Made by a program: the position numbers and the translations under genes
Assembly (NCBI GenBank): GCA_037176845.1
Contig: JAYKXP010000178.1
Location: 22,140 to 86,139, forward strand
Length of the DNA: 64,000 bases
Source: Paramarasmius palmivorus
Lineage: Eukaryota; Basidiomycota; Agaricomycetes; Agaricales; Marasmiaceae
Direction of reading: 5' to 3'
Notes under the pieces: model-generated
The model's input: the letters and a program-made list of their open reading frames with translations, nothing else
What the model was told of the DNA's origin: nothing
Databases searched by the model: none
Part shown: positions 32,297 to 44,800 of the stretch, one piece after another
Position numbering within the stretch: the stretch's first letter is position 1
How the letters are laid out: each line of letters starts with the position of its first letter

Positions 32297-32899
32297 CTCT
32301 TTTCTTCACATCCTTCCTTGCATTTCTATATGCTCTTGTATTGACTTCATCCAGTGAGGTCACATCTTAATCCCGCAGCTCTCTGCCGTCAACATTCTCC
32401 TCACCTACCAAAACCTTAAGAGCAGACCAGGCTGCCCTATACTTCTGCTTGTGTTGCTCAATCATGTGGTCGTTGTCTGCTAGGTCTGATCAGGCTCTGG
32501 TTGACTCCTTCTGATGCTGAATGTGCAGTCCATGTTCTATAGTGAGGTGAGTGCATAAAAAGAGATGGATTTGGATGCTGGCAAGTGCGCTGGTCAGTTG
32601 ACCACATTAAAAATCAGTCTCCATCTTGATCCACATTGACATCTGGAGCTGCGTACAAATTAAATCTGAAAGATTGGAAGGCAGCCACAGAGAGGCCAAT
32701 TCTGTGTTCAGCTCAGCCTCCTTCACTTTTTGGGCATCCACATATCCTCAAGATAGCATCTTGGGTGTGTAAAATTGCTGAATAGTGTGTAGTCACACTA
32801 TGGCTTATAAAATCCTGGCTTGTCAGTCTGTAATGGTTGTCTTCTGGTTCATTGTACTGGGTGCTTTGTTCTTGAGATTAATATCTAGTTCCTGCCTGA

Positions 32900-35146
32900 A
32901 AAATATCAACTACAGCATAGAATTGACACTCACTGTGATTCCTCAATGTCTAGACCTAACTGGAGAAACACACTCAGTGTTATCTTGTGTAACAAAGGTA
33001 TCCCTTGCCTAAGGCTCTGTGCTTCCTTCTCAGCATACTCCAGGCAAACATCTTGCTCTGTCTTTCCTGCAGACACTTACAAACAAGTTTAACTTGCTGT
33101 AGGATGAAATATTACCCTCAATGCTGCTCAATTCCTTCTCTGTCAGTCTGACCAGCACCTAGGATGAAGTGTAACACAAGATTCTCTTGACATTGACTTT
33201 CATGACCTTTAATGTGAAGTTTGGGTACAGCAAACTTCCAATGGTTCTGTTGCAAGCCTATCTGGGCCACTGCTGGTAGCATGGCCATATGCTCAAAAAA
33301 GCGCTTGTGATATTGGCATATGATATTGTAGCAGAGGACCTGAAGTAAACATTTATCGGAATGACATTGTGAACACCCAACTGTGTAGTCAGATAGGCCA
33401 TATCTACTCAAGACATTAGAGATGTTTACAATAGGTAACCAATTTACTTACTTCTCCCCATGCTTGAGATCCACCATCCCCATGGGCTCAATGATTTCAT
33501 GCTGAGCACAGATACAAAGTACAGCCCCTGTTGTAGCATATCCACAACTGTACTTTGTATTGGCCTGTTTAACAGCAGCTAAGAAGTTACAGGTGCTAGT
33601 CTAAACCAATCAATTGACATCTGAATAAAGCTCAGACTAAGACATATCTCTTTCTGCTGGCCAATATTCTTTAGCCATGGCTGGTATGCTGTCTGGTCAA
33701 CAAAGTATGCCAGCCCAGTTAAAAGTCTGGAATCCTTTGTTTTGCTTGAAATCATATACCACTTCAGACAGAAGCAGGCATCAATGCTGATGAATTTCTG
33801 ATAAAGACACCTGCAGCAGTGACATCAGCATGAGTGACATACAATGAAGGACTACTCACTGTTTGGAGAGAGTTGAGAAGTTCTCAGGCATATCAATGCC
33901 TGGACAAGGACATGCTGGACAGTGTATGACCAGCTCTCCTTGTGCTAAATCCTTTAACAGTTGAGCTGGACGGTTTCCAACTCCTACATGCTGCAGCATC
34001 TGCAGGTATTGCCACTGCTGCATTACACAGATGAAGGCCTCATAATGATCCTACCACAGTATCATTAAGCCTGAAATTACAAAACCAATGATTCAAACAT
34101 ATCTTGATATCAACAATTCCTGATCCATCTGTCCCCTTTTCCAACATGTGGTAGAAATTGTAAGGTGACACCTTTCCCTGTGTTGTCAAGTGGTGAAAAT
34201 AGAAAAGGGTGTGGAATGTAAAGGCAGTGTGTAGCTCTTGCACTGTGGCAGGGTACAAACAAGCTTGCATGAGTTGCTGCCACTTGTCCCCCACGATATT
34301 GAGTGTTCTACACTTGCAAAATTGCAGTGCTATCTCTTATAGCCCCTCCAGATCAATGATGACAAATCCAGTTTGACAATGTTGAAACTTCAGGCATTTC
34401 TCTCCAGGGGGGTGTCCAAGCTGTACAACAAGACCCAAATGAAACAAGGTGGTTCTCTGGAAGAAAGAACCATTTCATTTCTGTTCTAGGCAGTCATTAG
34501 CCTGGCCTAAATTTCTTGAATACAGCACATACCTCAATAATGTCAAAAGGATGACCCTCATGCTCTTTGACCATGTACCTCAAACATAGCAGATGTTGTG
34601 AAAAGCAGTCTTGGCACTATAGCAAGTCTTCTATGGGGTCATTGCATGTATGACATTTTGTAGGTGATGTTTCACCACAGCCTTCATGGTTCATCACTTC
34701 AGCAAGGGAATCCTGGGTCAGTTCCATCCAATCTTGCATTGACTTGCACTAAATAAAGCTGGATTTAACTTGGGAAGTCCTAGAACACTCTGAAAACTCA
34801 CAAATGCATCTGACCGTTTTCCCTTCTTATCCCCCTGCTCTACAAACTCAGTTGATTCTTGTGTTATCCCATATTCTCCTCCCACTGCAAAGTTCCCAAA
34901 TCCTAACCCATAGTCATCTCCATAATTCCAGTTGGGTGAATCCAAGATAGCTTCCAGAATCTTGGACTTCTTCATCAATGGAGGAAGAGGCAGCACAGAG
35001 ACCAGCTTCTCCCTGAGCCAATGACCATCTGCTGTCAAATCCTGGGATTGAAGCATCATTTGTGGTTTCTTTGCATTGTTGACATTGCTTGAGAACCACT
35101 GTAGCCCTTGAAATTTGAAACACTGCCATTTTGATATGCCAGACAT
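32900..35146 (-). pseudogene. CxC2-type KDZ transposase, decayed
   Basis: On the minus strand, an N-terminal exon (from about 35146; FKFQGLQWF..) ends at a GTGAGT donor. A 59-nt intron (34801-34743) leads to SMQDWMELTQDSLAEVMNHEG. The CxC2 cysteine cluster follows (KCHTCNDPIED, CQDCFSQHLLCLRYMVKEHEGHPF), with a TAG just before CQDC. Downstream are GHPPGEKC, FVIIDLEGL, RTLNIVGDKWQQLMQACLYPATVQELHTAFTF, KVSPYNFYHML, and CPACPCPGIDMPENF. The transposase core at 33411-33118 reads CYNIICQYHKRFFEHMA..VPKLHIKGHESQC..GAGQTDREGIE. The family has YDIxCQ at the first position; here it is YNI, so a candidate catalytic Asp is lost. Frameshifts and several stops confirm it is inactive. C-terminal limits are vague. 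Confidence 0.85.
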
Positions 35147-35149
35147 AAT

Positions 35150-36439
35150 GGTAAATGAGACCTCAGAGGGATCACATGTTTCACGTATTCTGTGACATCA
35201 TGTCATAATTCTGCTTCCAGACCACCATTTAACGTTCAAGATTCAACGTCCACTATTAAAGATAGCATAGGTTAGAAAGACAAGTCTTTTCTTCTCTAAA
35301 TCATCTCATTGGTATTCCTCTCCTCTTGCTGCCTAGGCAATGCTTCCACCCTGATGGGGGGCTAGCCTTGGCAGCAAAAGGAGAGGAATACCACTTACTA
35401 TCCTCCAGCTTTTGCAATTGTTCATTTTGACTGACTGACACCGATCCTATCTAGAACCCATGCTTTCTCTTTTGCCGGTTCAGTCTATGTAAACATCTGA
35501 GATGAACTTATAGGGTGGAAGGTGCAGTGCATTTTTATCATTTCTCTTTGAGTCACAAGCTGACAGTTGTATTCAACAGTTAGTGTTTCTAGAACCTTTT
35601 GTTCTTGTCCTTCAGTACCCTGTATCTTATCCTACCCTACTGCTTGAATTACACAGCTTTCTTACCCTAACTTTTACTCTTGCACCCATACACACACAAT
35701 GATCCACACTTATGGGCTATACAACAAGACATCTACTATGAAATAAATACTCTATCAATCTGAAGCCACTGCATCATACTTAATAGAGTTGTTGTATGCA
35801 ATATCTTGATAAGTGTTGTTTAGGTAACTAGGATGAACAGTCACAATTTCACTTATCCTTGCTCTTACCCTAGAGCTTGCTCTCCCATGAGCTCAAGCCA
35901 GAGTAATGACATCTTCAGTATCCCACATAATAATCACAGGCCTGTACTATGGGCACTGGCAGCCATCAGTAAAGCTTTGAAGCTCCCAAGTAACAGGTAG
36001 AATAGATTGCATCTCATCTGCTCAAGATAATACAGCTGAAAACTCTTCTGAGGTGTGGATTCAATACAGAGGCATTTGATCCTAGGTGTTGCATCCCCTT
36101 CCTGGGCATCAGGGTCAAGGTAAGGGTGAAAATTGTTATTTTCAATTCTAGAACATTAGAGCCACACAATTTCCAGCTCATTGGACACATACATCAAAGA
36201 AGAGGACACACTATAGGATAATGATTTCAATCTATTGGTTTGTGAGGTGAGTGATAATCCTCACCTTAGTGATTATCTGACACAAACATTTGCTGCTGCT
36301 TAGCTGTCTATAGCCATGACCTCTGAACTGTTGTGCAAGGGTGTCCATACAGCAACTGGATGGTGTTGATAAGAGAGATCAATCTGGATTATCTTTCCTG
36401 TTCTTTATCCCCTGGACATACAGGTTATCTGGGATAGTA
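35150..36439. other. No recognisable gene
   Basis: A short imperfect inverted pair (GGTATTCCTCTCC near 35.31 kb and GGAGAGGAATACC near 35.38 kb) forms a hairpin of about 80 bp. Otherwise nothing recognisable. Confidence 0.45.
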
Positions 36440-39400
36440 GTGATACACCTGACTTTAATCACTTCTTTTTCGAACGCAAATATGCTAGTTTTGCACGTTA
36501 TCATTGTTGCATAAACCCATAATGGTTATAGAAGGACTAGTATGAGCCCTGAATAGCTAGTCATTGGACAGAAGGTGTTTTAGGTGGTTATATTAGTGGA
36601 TCATAGTACATGGTATGCCCCACATGGATATCTGACCACCACTATTACTTCTACCAGTGGTTGTTGAAGTACAATCACCTCCTGAAAACTGTAGGGAGAA
36701 GGTCTCTAAGTGAAATCACTACAGACTACATCTAGATTACCTACCAAACGCACCAAAGGGATTCTTTCAAGTTAATTTACCCCTTCATACACACCAGAGA
36801 GTTATACTGGCTCAGGCATCACTTGGGACTGATGGCAGAGGGGGAAACTGATTGGAAATCACTGATGCCAGATACAGCAAGGGTCTAGAGACCTGTCGGC
36901 CAAAGTTGAACCTATTGATCAGAGCAGAGGCAAAGCTGTTCAAACCGTTGTTACGGTGGCGGAAGCAGATTCCCTCTGATATACCTTATTGGAACACGTC
37001 CACATGAAGTGGATAAGAAAATTTAGAGGTGGTGTTATGTGGAAGAATGATGTTGAGCAATGAGGAGCTCGGGAGGACCCTGCCAGGCCTCTGATTGGTG
37101 GAAAAGTGCTTGGCACATGGAAAAGAAAATTTTATAAAGGCTAAACGCCTACCTGTCAGCCAGGATTCAACTTCTATACCTTAAAACAGAGTGTTACCAC
37201 TCAATCGTCACGCTATTTGTGCCAAATATAGATGTTGTGACCTACAGATTTCCCTGATATGTATATTTTCTTGTTGTATCTCTCTCCCAACTCTGTTTCA
37301 TCTCTTTTCCATCTCATTCCGCAGTTATTCCGACTCAGATTACCTATTATTCAGTTTATTCACCTTGGACAGAATAAAAAGGACACCAAATGTACAGGAA
37401 CTGCAGAGGATTCTGCCCCCCACTTGCACATTATGTGTTGTATGTGGTTATCATATGAATAGATTGCTATTGTCCAATCAGAACTCTCCCCAAGTCAGGC
37501 CCTAGCCTTATTGAAAATACTAGTTGAGATCTTACTGCAGACAAGAACTTGAGAGGTCACAATAAAGACCAAGTTGTTGGCTTTGTGTATTGCTCTACAC
37601 TTCTCCTATTAGTGAAACTTTATACTAGTTTGTTTTGGTGACGATCTGGAAGTGTTTTAACTGGTTGGGTTACACTTTAGCATTATAGAGAAGGCCTCAG
37701 TTTTGGTAATTAAGCTTCCTTGCTTGTGTGCTTTATAGAAGACAGTTTTGGTGGCTGTTTTCCAGCAGTTGTGCTGTAGTTTTACCTTAGAGAGAGTCAG
37801 ATCACTTGAGGCAGTTTAGATTGAACCAAGATCAGCTTCATATAGCCCTTGGCGCCTTATTTCCGAGCTTATAGAAGCAAGGACAACCCTACTACGCATC
37901 TATACAGGTGTACTTTCCTAGAACTTTGACAAATAGAAGTGATTTTACTCCTCTTGAGACCAAGCTTGAGTAGATATCTCTAAGTGCGGCAACTCTGATC
38001 ACACTGATAATGCGTCACAAACAACCTAAGTATAAGTGGTGGGCTCTGCAACTTTGGGTCACTAATAGAACTATAGGACACAGCAGAAGCCTAGTAATAG
38101 ACTACAAATACAAAGATTCAATAGATGCTGGTTATGAACAGCAGCACACTAGTGGTGACTAGTTGTGCAAGTGTGGTTCGACGTGATCAGAGTTGCCGTA
38201 CTTAGAATGGTACACAAACTATAGATCTGAGAGTGATGATATGCTCTTTGTTACTTCAAAAGCAATCGAGATACACCTTATATTAGGGGCGACTAAAGGT
38301 TACGAATGCTTATAATAGGGTAGGAAACAGTCCCAAGTGCTATAGGTAGCGACCTCGAGTTCAACCAATACTGCCTCAAGTGTACTGATCCTGATAGAAT
38401 CAAATCAACGAACTGTGCGCAAGCAGGAATCCAACTGACTCTCCAAATGGTCAATCTAGGCCTCTCTACATCACTAAAGCTTATAAAAGCTAGTCCGATG
38501 TCTAATCTCTACACAGAAATGCAATGCAACCAATGCTTAGAGCTACAGATCACAAGCCAGAATACTTGATCTCTCTGCCAATACAACTTAAGCTCTTGTA
38601 TACAGTAAGGTCTCAACTAGACTTTCAATCTAGGGCCTGTCCTGAGGAAGTGGAAGCGAATGCAAAGGTCGTCAATAGATCAACCAGGTCTGATCAGAGG
38701 TCGACTTGTAACAAGCATGAAACACCACTGGATCAACTTATATAAGAGGTCCAATCGAAATGCACATGTGCCAGCAGATCAACTATCAGATCAAAGAAGT
38801 CTATTCAAGCGACAGCCACATACAACCTAATGATATGGGCTAACAGTACACTCTCTCTTCGTCTTCTCTGCCCTTCTACCTACAAACTGCAAGCCTATAT
38901 ATACTGTCCAGAAATATAAGTAAAGAAATATGTAATAAAAGATGGAAAACAGACGGAATGCAAGCGTAATAAGTGAGGAACAGAGATAGTCCATAGGAAA
39001 TATACAAATCAGGAAAATATGACAGTCACAATGTCCATATAAGTCGTTTATGTGTGACTAATAAATAAGAATTTCTATCTTTAGACTTAGGAGTTGAATC
39101 CTGTGCCTACGGGTTGGCGTTTAGCCTAGTAAAATTTATCTTTTCTTTGCACCAAGGCGCTTTTCCACCAATGAGAGTCGTTTCCGACTTCTCCACACAC
39201 CAGAATGCTCAGTCATCCATGTTCTAGACCTGGCATATCTTTTACAAGTCTCCGCATCCACAAGGAACACTTCTATAAGCAGTTTATCTTCTATATCAGC
39301 CTCTGTACCATGACAACCATATGTGTCACAGTTCTACAGCTTTGCCTCCGTGTCCGATCAATAGGAACAACTATGGCCAACAATTCTAGACTCGGCAAGT

Positions 39401-39846
39401 GCCTTCCATATGCTCTCGGATCATATCTGCCAATGAAGCCGTCTCCTACATCAACTTGGATTGTTCCCTTGAACCCGCTCATCTCTTTGGTTGGTCATAA
39501 AGAAGTATTAAAAGTGTTTAAAAGCCAATAGTCCCTTTGATATGTCTTAGACCATGCACAGACGGTGTACCAGTTGTGATCCAACATAGTACAACTCCCT
39601 ACAGTTTTCAGGAAAGGGTCTGCATTGACAGAACCACTAATATAAGCTATAGCAGTGGCCAGATACCCATGTGAAGCATACCATGTAACCATATACCTGC
39701 TAATATAAGTGCATCTGACAAGTCCTTGACTTTGACTAGCTATTCAGGGCTCATACTAGTCCTTCAGAGTCCCAATCATAGCATAACAGAATATAAAAGT
39801 GCAATAATGCGTTCGAATAAAAGGTATTAAAAGTCAGGCATATCAC
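36440..39846. repeat. 3.4-kb decayed palindrome (fold-back repeat)
   Basis: The left half matches the right half inverted at a string of landmarks in reverse order. These are TTCGAACGCA near both ends; GACTAGCTATTCAGGGCTCATACTAG; CATGGTATGC; CCTGAAAACTGTAGGGAG; GGCTAAACGCC with a preceding TATAAA-like site (37.13-37.15 kb versus 39.11-39.13 kb); TCACTTGAGGCAG; and GATCAGAGTTGCCG at the centre (about 38.0-38.2 kb). Arms are about 1.6 kb and diverged (my estimate is roughly 65-75% identity). The TATA-like box and leader suggest that each arm may be an LTR, but no pol sequence is attached. No protein family is recognised in the frames. Confidence 0.65.
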
Positions 39847-39946
39847 CGAACCATACTTGCACAACTACACCACAGTAGAGTGCTTTTGTACACTGAGAGC
39901 AGTCATAGTATTAGGTGATTTCACCAAAACTAAGTGGTATTAGCGG

Positions 39947-40063
39947 TGTGAGGCTTATAAAACGCTTGTGAACGAGCGAAATATATATGCCAAGTTGTGC
40001 GAGTGGGGTTTGACATTGTCAAAGGATCTGTACAATCAACACAAGAAATTAACTAGCACACTA
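39947..40063 (-). repeat. Terminal fragment of the TGTGAGGC LTR-like family
   Basis: About 117 bp identical in order to the outer end of the arms at 1030 and 5597 (TGTGAGGCTTATAAAACGC..). It abuts the Ty3/gypsy pol fragment at 40064. On the minus strand it gives the ..GCCTCACA end expected for a 3' LTR downstream of pol. Confidence 0.75.
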
Positions 40064-41935
40064 TTTAATCTTCTCTTTAATGATCCTGCAAACCTCATTG
40101 TAGATATCAGGTGGTATAGGAATGTTCTTTTCCACCCAAGGCATATAAGGGATAACAGGAAATTTCACAGGAAGAAAGAACTCTTCTTTGAAGGTTCCAC
40201 CTTCTGAGGTGTCCCATGCAAACACTTTTTCTTGCAGACTCATCATATGATGCATTAATTTTCTTTCCTTGGGCCATAGAAACCCTTCTGGATGATGGGC
40301 ATCTATGATAGCTTTTTTTTCCTCATTGTATCTAGCACTCGGAATGAATTCAGGGGGGTTTGTCAAGAGTGCTGGCATATCCGCTAGCAGATCACCATAT
40401 ATGTGGCGCTCTACCCTAAATTCTGAGGGCAAAGTAGCTTTGACCAGCTTCACTTTCAACACAACTGGTTTGTACTTCCCATATACCGACACAGTGTCCT
40501 GCATATAAGTTTTTGTCCCAACTCTATTTTCAGCTTGCACGCAAGTCACCACCTCTTCTACAAGGAAATGCTTATAGTGCATGACAAACCACTCGAGTCC
40601 TCATTCTTTTGCCCCTCGGAGCAGTATAGGCCAGACATCTTGACCATATAACCATTTCCAATAAGCTAGGAACCCAGGATTCATGCTATCTGCCATCCAG
40701 ATTCGCCATTCAATGTCATCATACTGGTCAGACAGCTCATCACTATCGTCACTCAGATCCCAAGGCACATCTAGTCCCTTGATACCTGTTCTAATTGCTT
40801 GTAGATATTTCTCTTTGAACTTCTTAGGTCTGAGCAATTTTAAATCTCGCAATAGGACTTGTGACACTGACTTTCCAAACAGATGCCCCCATATGGAAAT
40901 GAAATCTTTATTCTTTATCAACAAGAGCAGGTTTCTGAAACCTAGTCTCCTCTGTTCTAATCGTTGGTGTTCTTTTGCTAGGAGAGAAGAGTCCTCGTCA
41001 CTAGTGGTGAGATATACATCACTCGGATCCACAGTAGGGACCTCTACCAGTTCAAGACCTTCTCTCCACAAGCTATAGGTTGCCCTATTGTCTTTGTTGC
41101 TACTCTTTTGCTCGTAAGACTCTAGGACATTCCTAGCTCGCTCATCTAAAATATTTTTATCCAGAGCCAACACATATGCTTCTGCTAGTTCATTGTTTTC
41201 GAAATTTTCTCTATCAGGGAGTTTATATCCCTCCACTTGTGCTTCCCCATGCTCATCGTACCCTATTTTCAGTACAACCTCTCCATGCTCACTGATTATA
41301 TCCTCAAGGAAGTCTGAAAATTTGCTGCAGCTTCTTCCTTCTTTGGTTCCCCTTCCTGATGCTTTTCCACCCCTGCATTCCCATCCATCGGTACCAGGGT
41401 TGGTTCTTTCCTAGCGCGGATCTTCTTTCCCATGCCCCTAGGATAGGTACCTATAGTACACTTTCTCCCAGAATTAGGACAAGTAACGGTGATGAACTGT
41501 TCACCATCAGGGAAGTTCTTGATCACAGAAGAAGTTAACATGTCAAAGGATTGTCCTAGGAGGACTTGGAACAGAGGATCATCAACTATATGAACTTGCA
41601 AGAACACAGTAATGTCTCCAAACTCAAACAGTACATTCCGAGTGATGCCTTTGGTTGATTTCAGCTGCCCATTAGCACTGCATATGCAAGGTAACTGTAG
41701 AATCCCAGCTTACTCCCAAACCAACTGCTACTAGGGTTGACATAACTACAATCTGCAAGCCACAGTCCTTGATGTTTTCTACTTCCTTGTTCGACCCATT
41801 GATTTTAGGGAAGACAACTCAGAGGTTGTCAGAATTACTAGCCACTATGATCACATCTTTTCACTCACCCTCAGGCACATCCTCTTGATATATCTCAACT
41901 GGATCCCTCTGTACAACCGCCTGGTCATCTTATTA
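40064..41935 (-). pseudogene. Ty3/gypsy Pol fragment: protease and start of reverse transcriptase
   Basis: On the minus strand, from about 41935, DPVEIYQEDVPEGE is followed by NSDNLxVVFPKING and a degraded retropepsin (KDCGLQIVVMS where a D-S/T-G triad is expected). The flap-side half follows (FLQVHIVDDPLFQVLLGQSFDMLTSS, 41607-41500). A linker region (41236-40601) leads into the lead-in to reverse transcriptase (ARYNEEKKAIIDAHHPEGFLWPKERKL, then PWVEKNIPIPPDIYNEVCRIIKEKI). The frame stops exactly where the LTR fragment begins, so the RT catalytic core, RNase H and integrase have been deleted. The arrangement and wording of the RT lead-in are those of Agaricomycete Ty3/gypsy elements. Three long open segments in different frames remain. 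Confidence 0.85.
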
Positions 41936-44800
41936 CTTTGCCAGATATCAATGCATTGATGATGCCTTGGTTCATTAACAAGCAGGGTCATCTGGTGGGA
42001 GAGATCCTTGAGGTGAGTTCTCCATTATTATCCTTTGGCAGTAGATCACTAATGCCCAGGACAGGTCAACAAAGAGCAGAACTGTGCTATCTTGCAGATC
42101 AGCGACAGTGCAAATGTTGCACTGACCCACGATGCAGTATGTTCATTCCTAGTTTTATCATTGTCTCTTATGCTGAATATCCTACCACAACAGGATTGGG
42201 ACTTGTGGAGCACTCTGACCAAGTATATTACCACCATTGGAAAGGTAATCGATAAGGAGATGATGTATTTGGACAGCTTCATCAATATGGGTAAAACTGT
42301 CAGTAAGTGTAGGCTAAAAACACAGCTCAGCATTTCTTTGATTCTTTAACCTAGATCTTGGGACAGTCAAGGAGACTATTAAGATCATCCATGACCCTCG
42401 ATTCCACATTCTTTCTCTTTAGTGTATGACATAGGTTGCAGCTACAGTCATTTAGTTAATCAGGCTTTGAGCAGAACTTGACTTGTAATGGGTAGTAATG
42501 TTACATTCAACCCATATGTATGCTACTGCTAAATAAAACAATTGAGATTCAGTATCAAACCCAGAGAACTGATGAGTGTTGAGATGCATCAGTAGATTTA
42601 TAAGATACATCAATAGTTTTATTGGGCAACATCAATAAAGTTATTAGATGCCACAAGTACAGTTTTGTGAATTCACAACACTATATTCAACGGTTTTCCA
42701 AAATAAGTATACCTTTGCAATTCTTGATGCTCAGGAAATAATATATCCCCAAACTGGACAATTTGAAAAGGTGAGGAAAGCAACTTAGTAGGTCACCCTG
42801 CTACAAGTGCTTGATGTGAATCTTGCCTCTGTACCACAATCATGCCACATCTCAAACTTTACCACTCTAAAGCTAAACACTGTGCAGCCAACCAGCAAAA
42901 GTCTTAAAGATACTACATGAAGTCTGTTCCATTATTTACCTTTTACACTCTTCTCCTTTGCCAACATTAATTCCTAGGACCCTGGAGAAGATCCTACTTC
43001 ACAAGAAGACAACATGCCAGGAGCAGCAGTACGTCAGTTCCAGATATCAAATTTAAGGCTCATGTTTCATATGATGTTCATTTCAGAGTTGAAATCATAA
43101 AGGCTTTGAAGGACACTTGTGAAAGGCTGAAGCGTAAGAAACATGAGAGAAGTCTTGAGGCAGCGGACAATTGTTCTTACTCCAGGTGTGTTTCAGTCAA
43201 TTTCAAAGTGGTTCTTCAATTTGAACTCAACTATATTTACAGCAAGGATCCAGTACACAACACGCTCAAGATAGAGAATGCTCTGAACAAATTCATGGCC
43301 CAAATTTGAAGATTGTCAAAATATTTCAACACCCTTATTTCAAGACTCTTACAATGGGATTCCACCGACCCAGTATCACCTTTGGGGAATGCATTCCAGG
43401 TGTTTCAACCATTGCATCAGAAGGCCGAGGCATTCACAGAGCAGATTCTTCAGGAGAAAGGAGCTATCAAAGAGTATGACCATGTGCTAAGGGTTTGTAT
43501 GTGCCTCAACAAGGTCATTGATGGTCTGGAGGAGCTCAAGAAGTCAACAATGGATGGGACCTTGACCTCTATGCATGAAAGCAGAAATTTATGTTGTTAA
43601 CACTAGCTCTGGAGAGCTGGTGTTGACAGCATTACAGGTCTGGCAGCATAGAGCTACCCAGTTTAATGGCTTTTTTATTGGCTCCACACAAATCTATTAG
43701 TATCAATAAATATTGTGTTTTCTGTTTGCTAAGTATGGCACCAATATCGGTGTATTGTTGAAGCCTTTTCATGACTACATATATTGATTACCTCAGATAT
43801 GTGTGAGGGCAAATTTCTGCCCTGCTGTAAGCTCAACTGGATCCCTCTTTTTGATCTTGACCACCACAAGTTCCCAGCACAATGCCACCAATTAACAACT
43901 GGAATTTTGAGAAAATGCTTAACACTATCAAATGTGTTGTTACAATCCCACCAACTGAAGTGGACTATGCTTGCACCCCTCATATTTACCAGAGCTTGTC
44001 TATAGTGCCACTCAAGCCTTCTGCCAAAGGGAACAATTATTTTATTCTTCTTGATCCTAGGCAGGATGGATTGGTCAAAGAGGGAATTTACAGGGAATTC
44101 AAGTGTATTACTCTTGTGTACAATCCTTTTGCTGACTAGCGCTATTGCATTGCAGTTGCCTAATAACACAATCAACGGTACTTGCTATATTGTTAGATGC
44201 TGGGCAACACTTGATCAAGCCCGGAGACATTGGCAGGATCTTTGTAAAGACCATCATCAGTGCAAGGGTTGGGCATTAGAGGCGGCTAAACGTGATTTAG
44301 AGATGGCCCAACCTCATTTGCTGATGATGGAGCTGTCAAAGTTGCATCCAGGGATGATGTCTTCTGTTCCAGTATCCTTTGGTGGACAGATGCAATTTGG
44401 AGATCCTCAAGAGCATGGAAATACATCGTCCCATACCAGCACAAGCAATAGGACCAAGGTATAGGACCAAGGTGTTTGCCTCTTCCAACCTTGTTCTTTC
44501 TTCCCCTTTGAGGTAGCATCTAGAAGAGATTTGGAGCTGCCAGCTTATAATAGAATAGAATCTCCAGCCAACAGAGACTGGTCTTTGTATATGGTTGGTG
44601 ATTTTGGCATTACCCAGTGTGAAGGATTGTAAGTGGCTATATGATACTGGGACTTAATCTTATTTCTCATTATCTTTAAATTCATAGGCATCCAGCATAC
44701 CAAAACCTCTGCAAATATCTGAAGTCTGGTTGTGTGGCACCGGTGTTAGTGCTGAGTGAAGAGGCAGCTGATCAATGGTTCAACCCCCCGGATTCCGATT
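41936..44800 (+). pseudogene. Plus-strand multi-exon coding remnant within the split Ty3 element
   Basis: Exon-like pieces lie in order on the plus strand. NALMMPWFINKQGHLVGEILE ends at a GTGAGT donor (about 42012), and after a CAG acceptor near 42096 comes ISDSANVALTHDAVCSFL..IGKVIDKEMMYLDSFINMG. Then a charged helix, EIIKALKDTCERLKRKKHERSLEAA (43.1 kb), DPVHNTLKIENALNKFMAQ (43.25 kb), and EYDHVLRVCMCLNKVIDGLEELKK (43.5 kb). NNWNFEKMLNTIKCVV..YREF at 43.9-44.1 kb continues after a short intron as LQLPNNTINGTCYIVRCWATLDQARRHW, up to 44.46 kb. I recognise no domain. Repeated GT..AG breaks suggest a genuine intron-containing gene, probably several exons of one or two proteins, now partly decayed. 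Confidence 0.35.
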
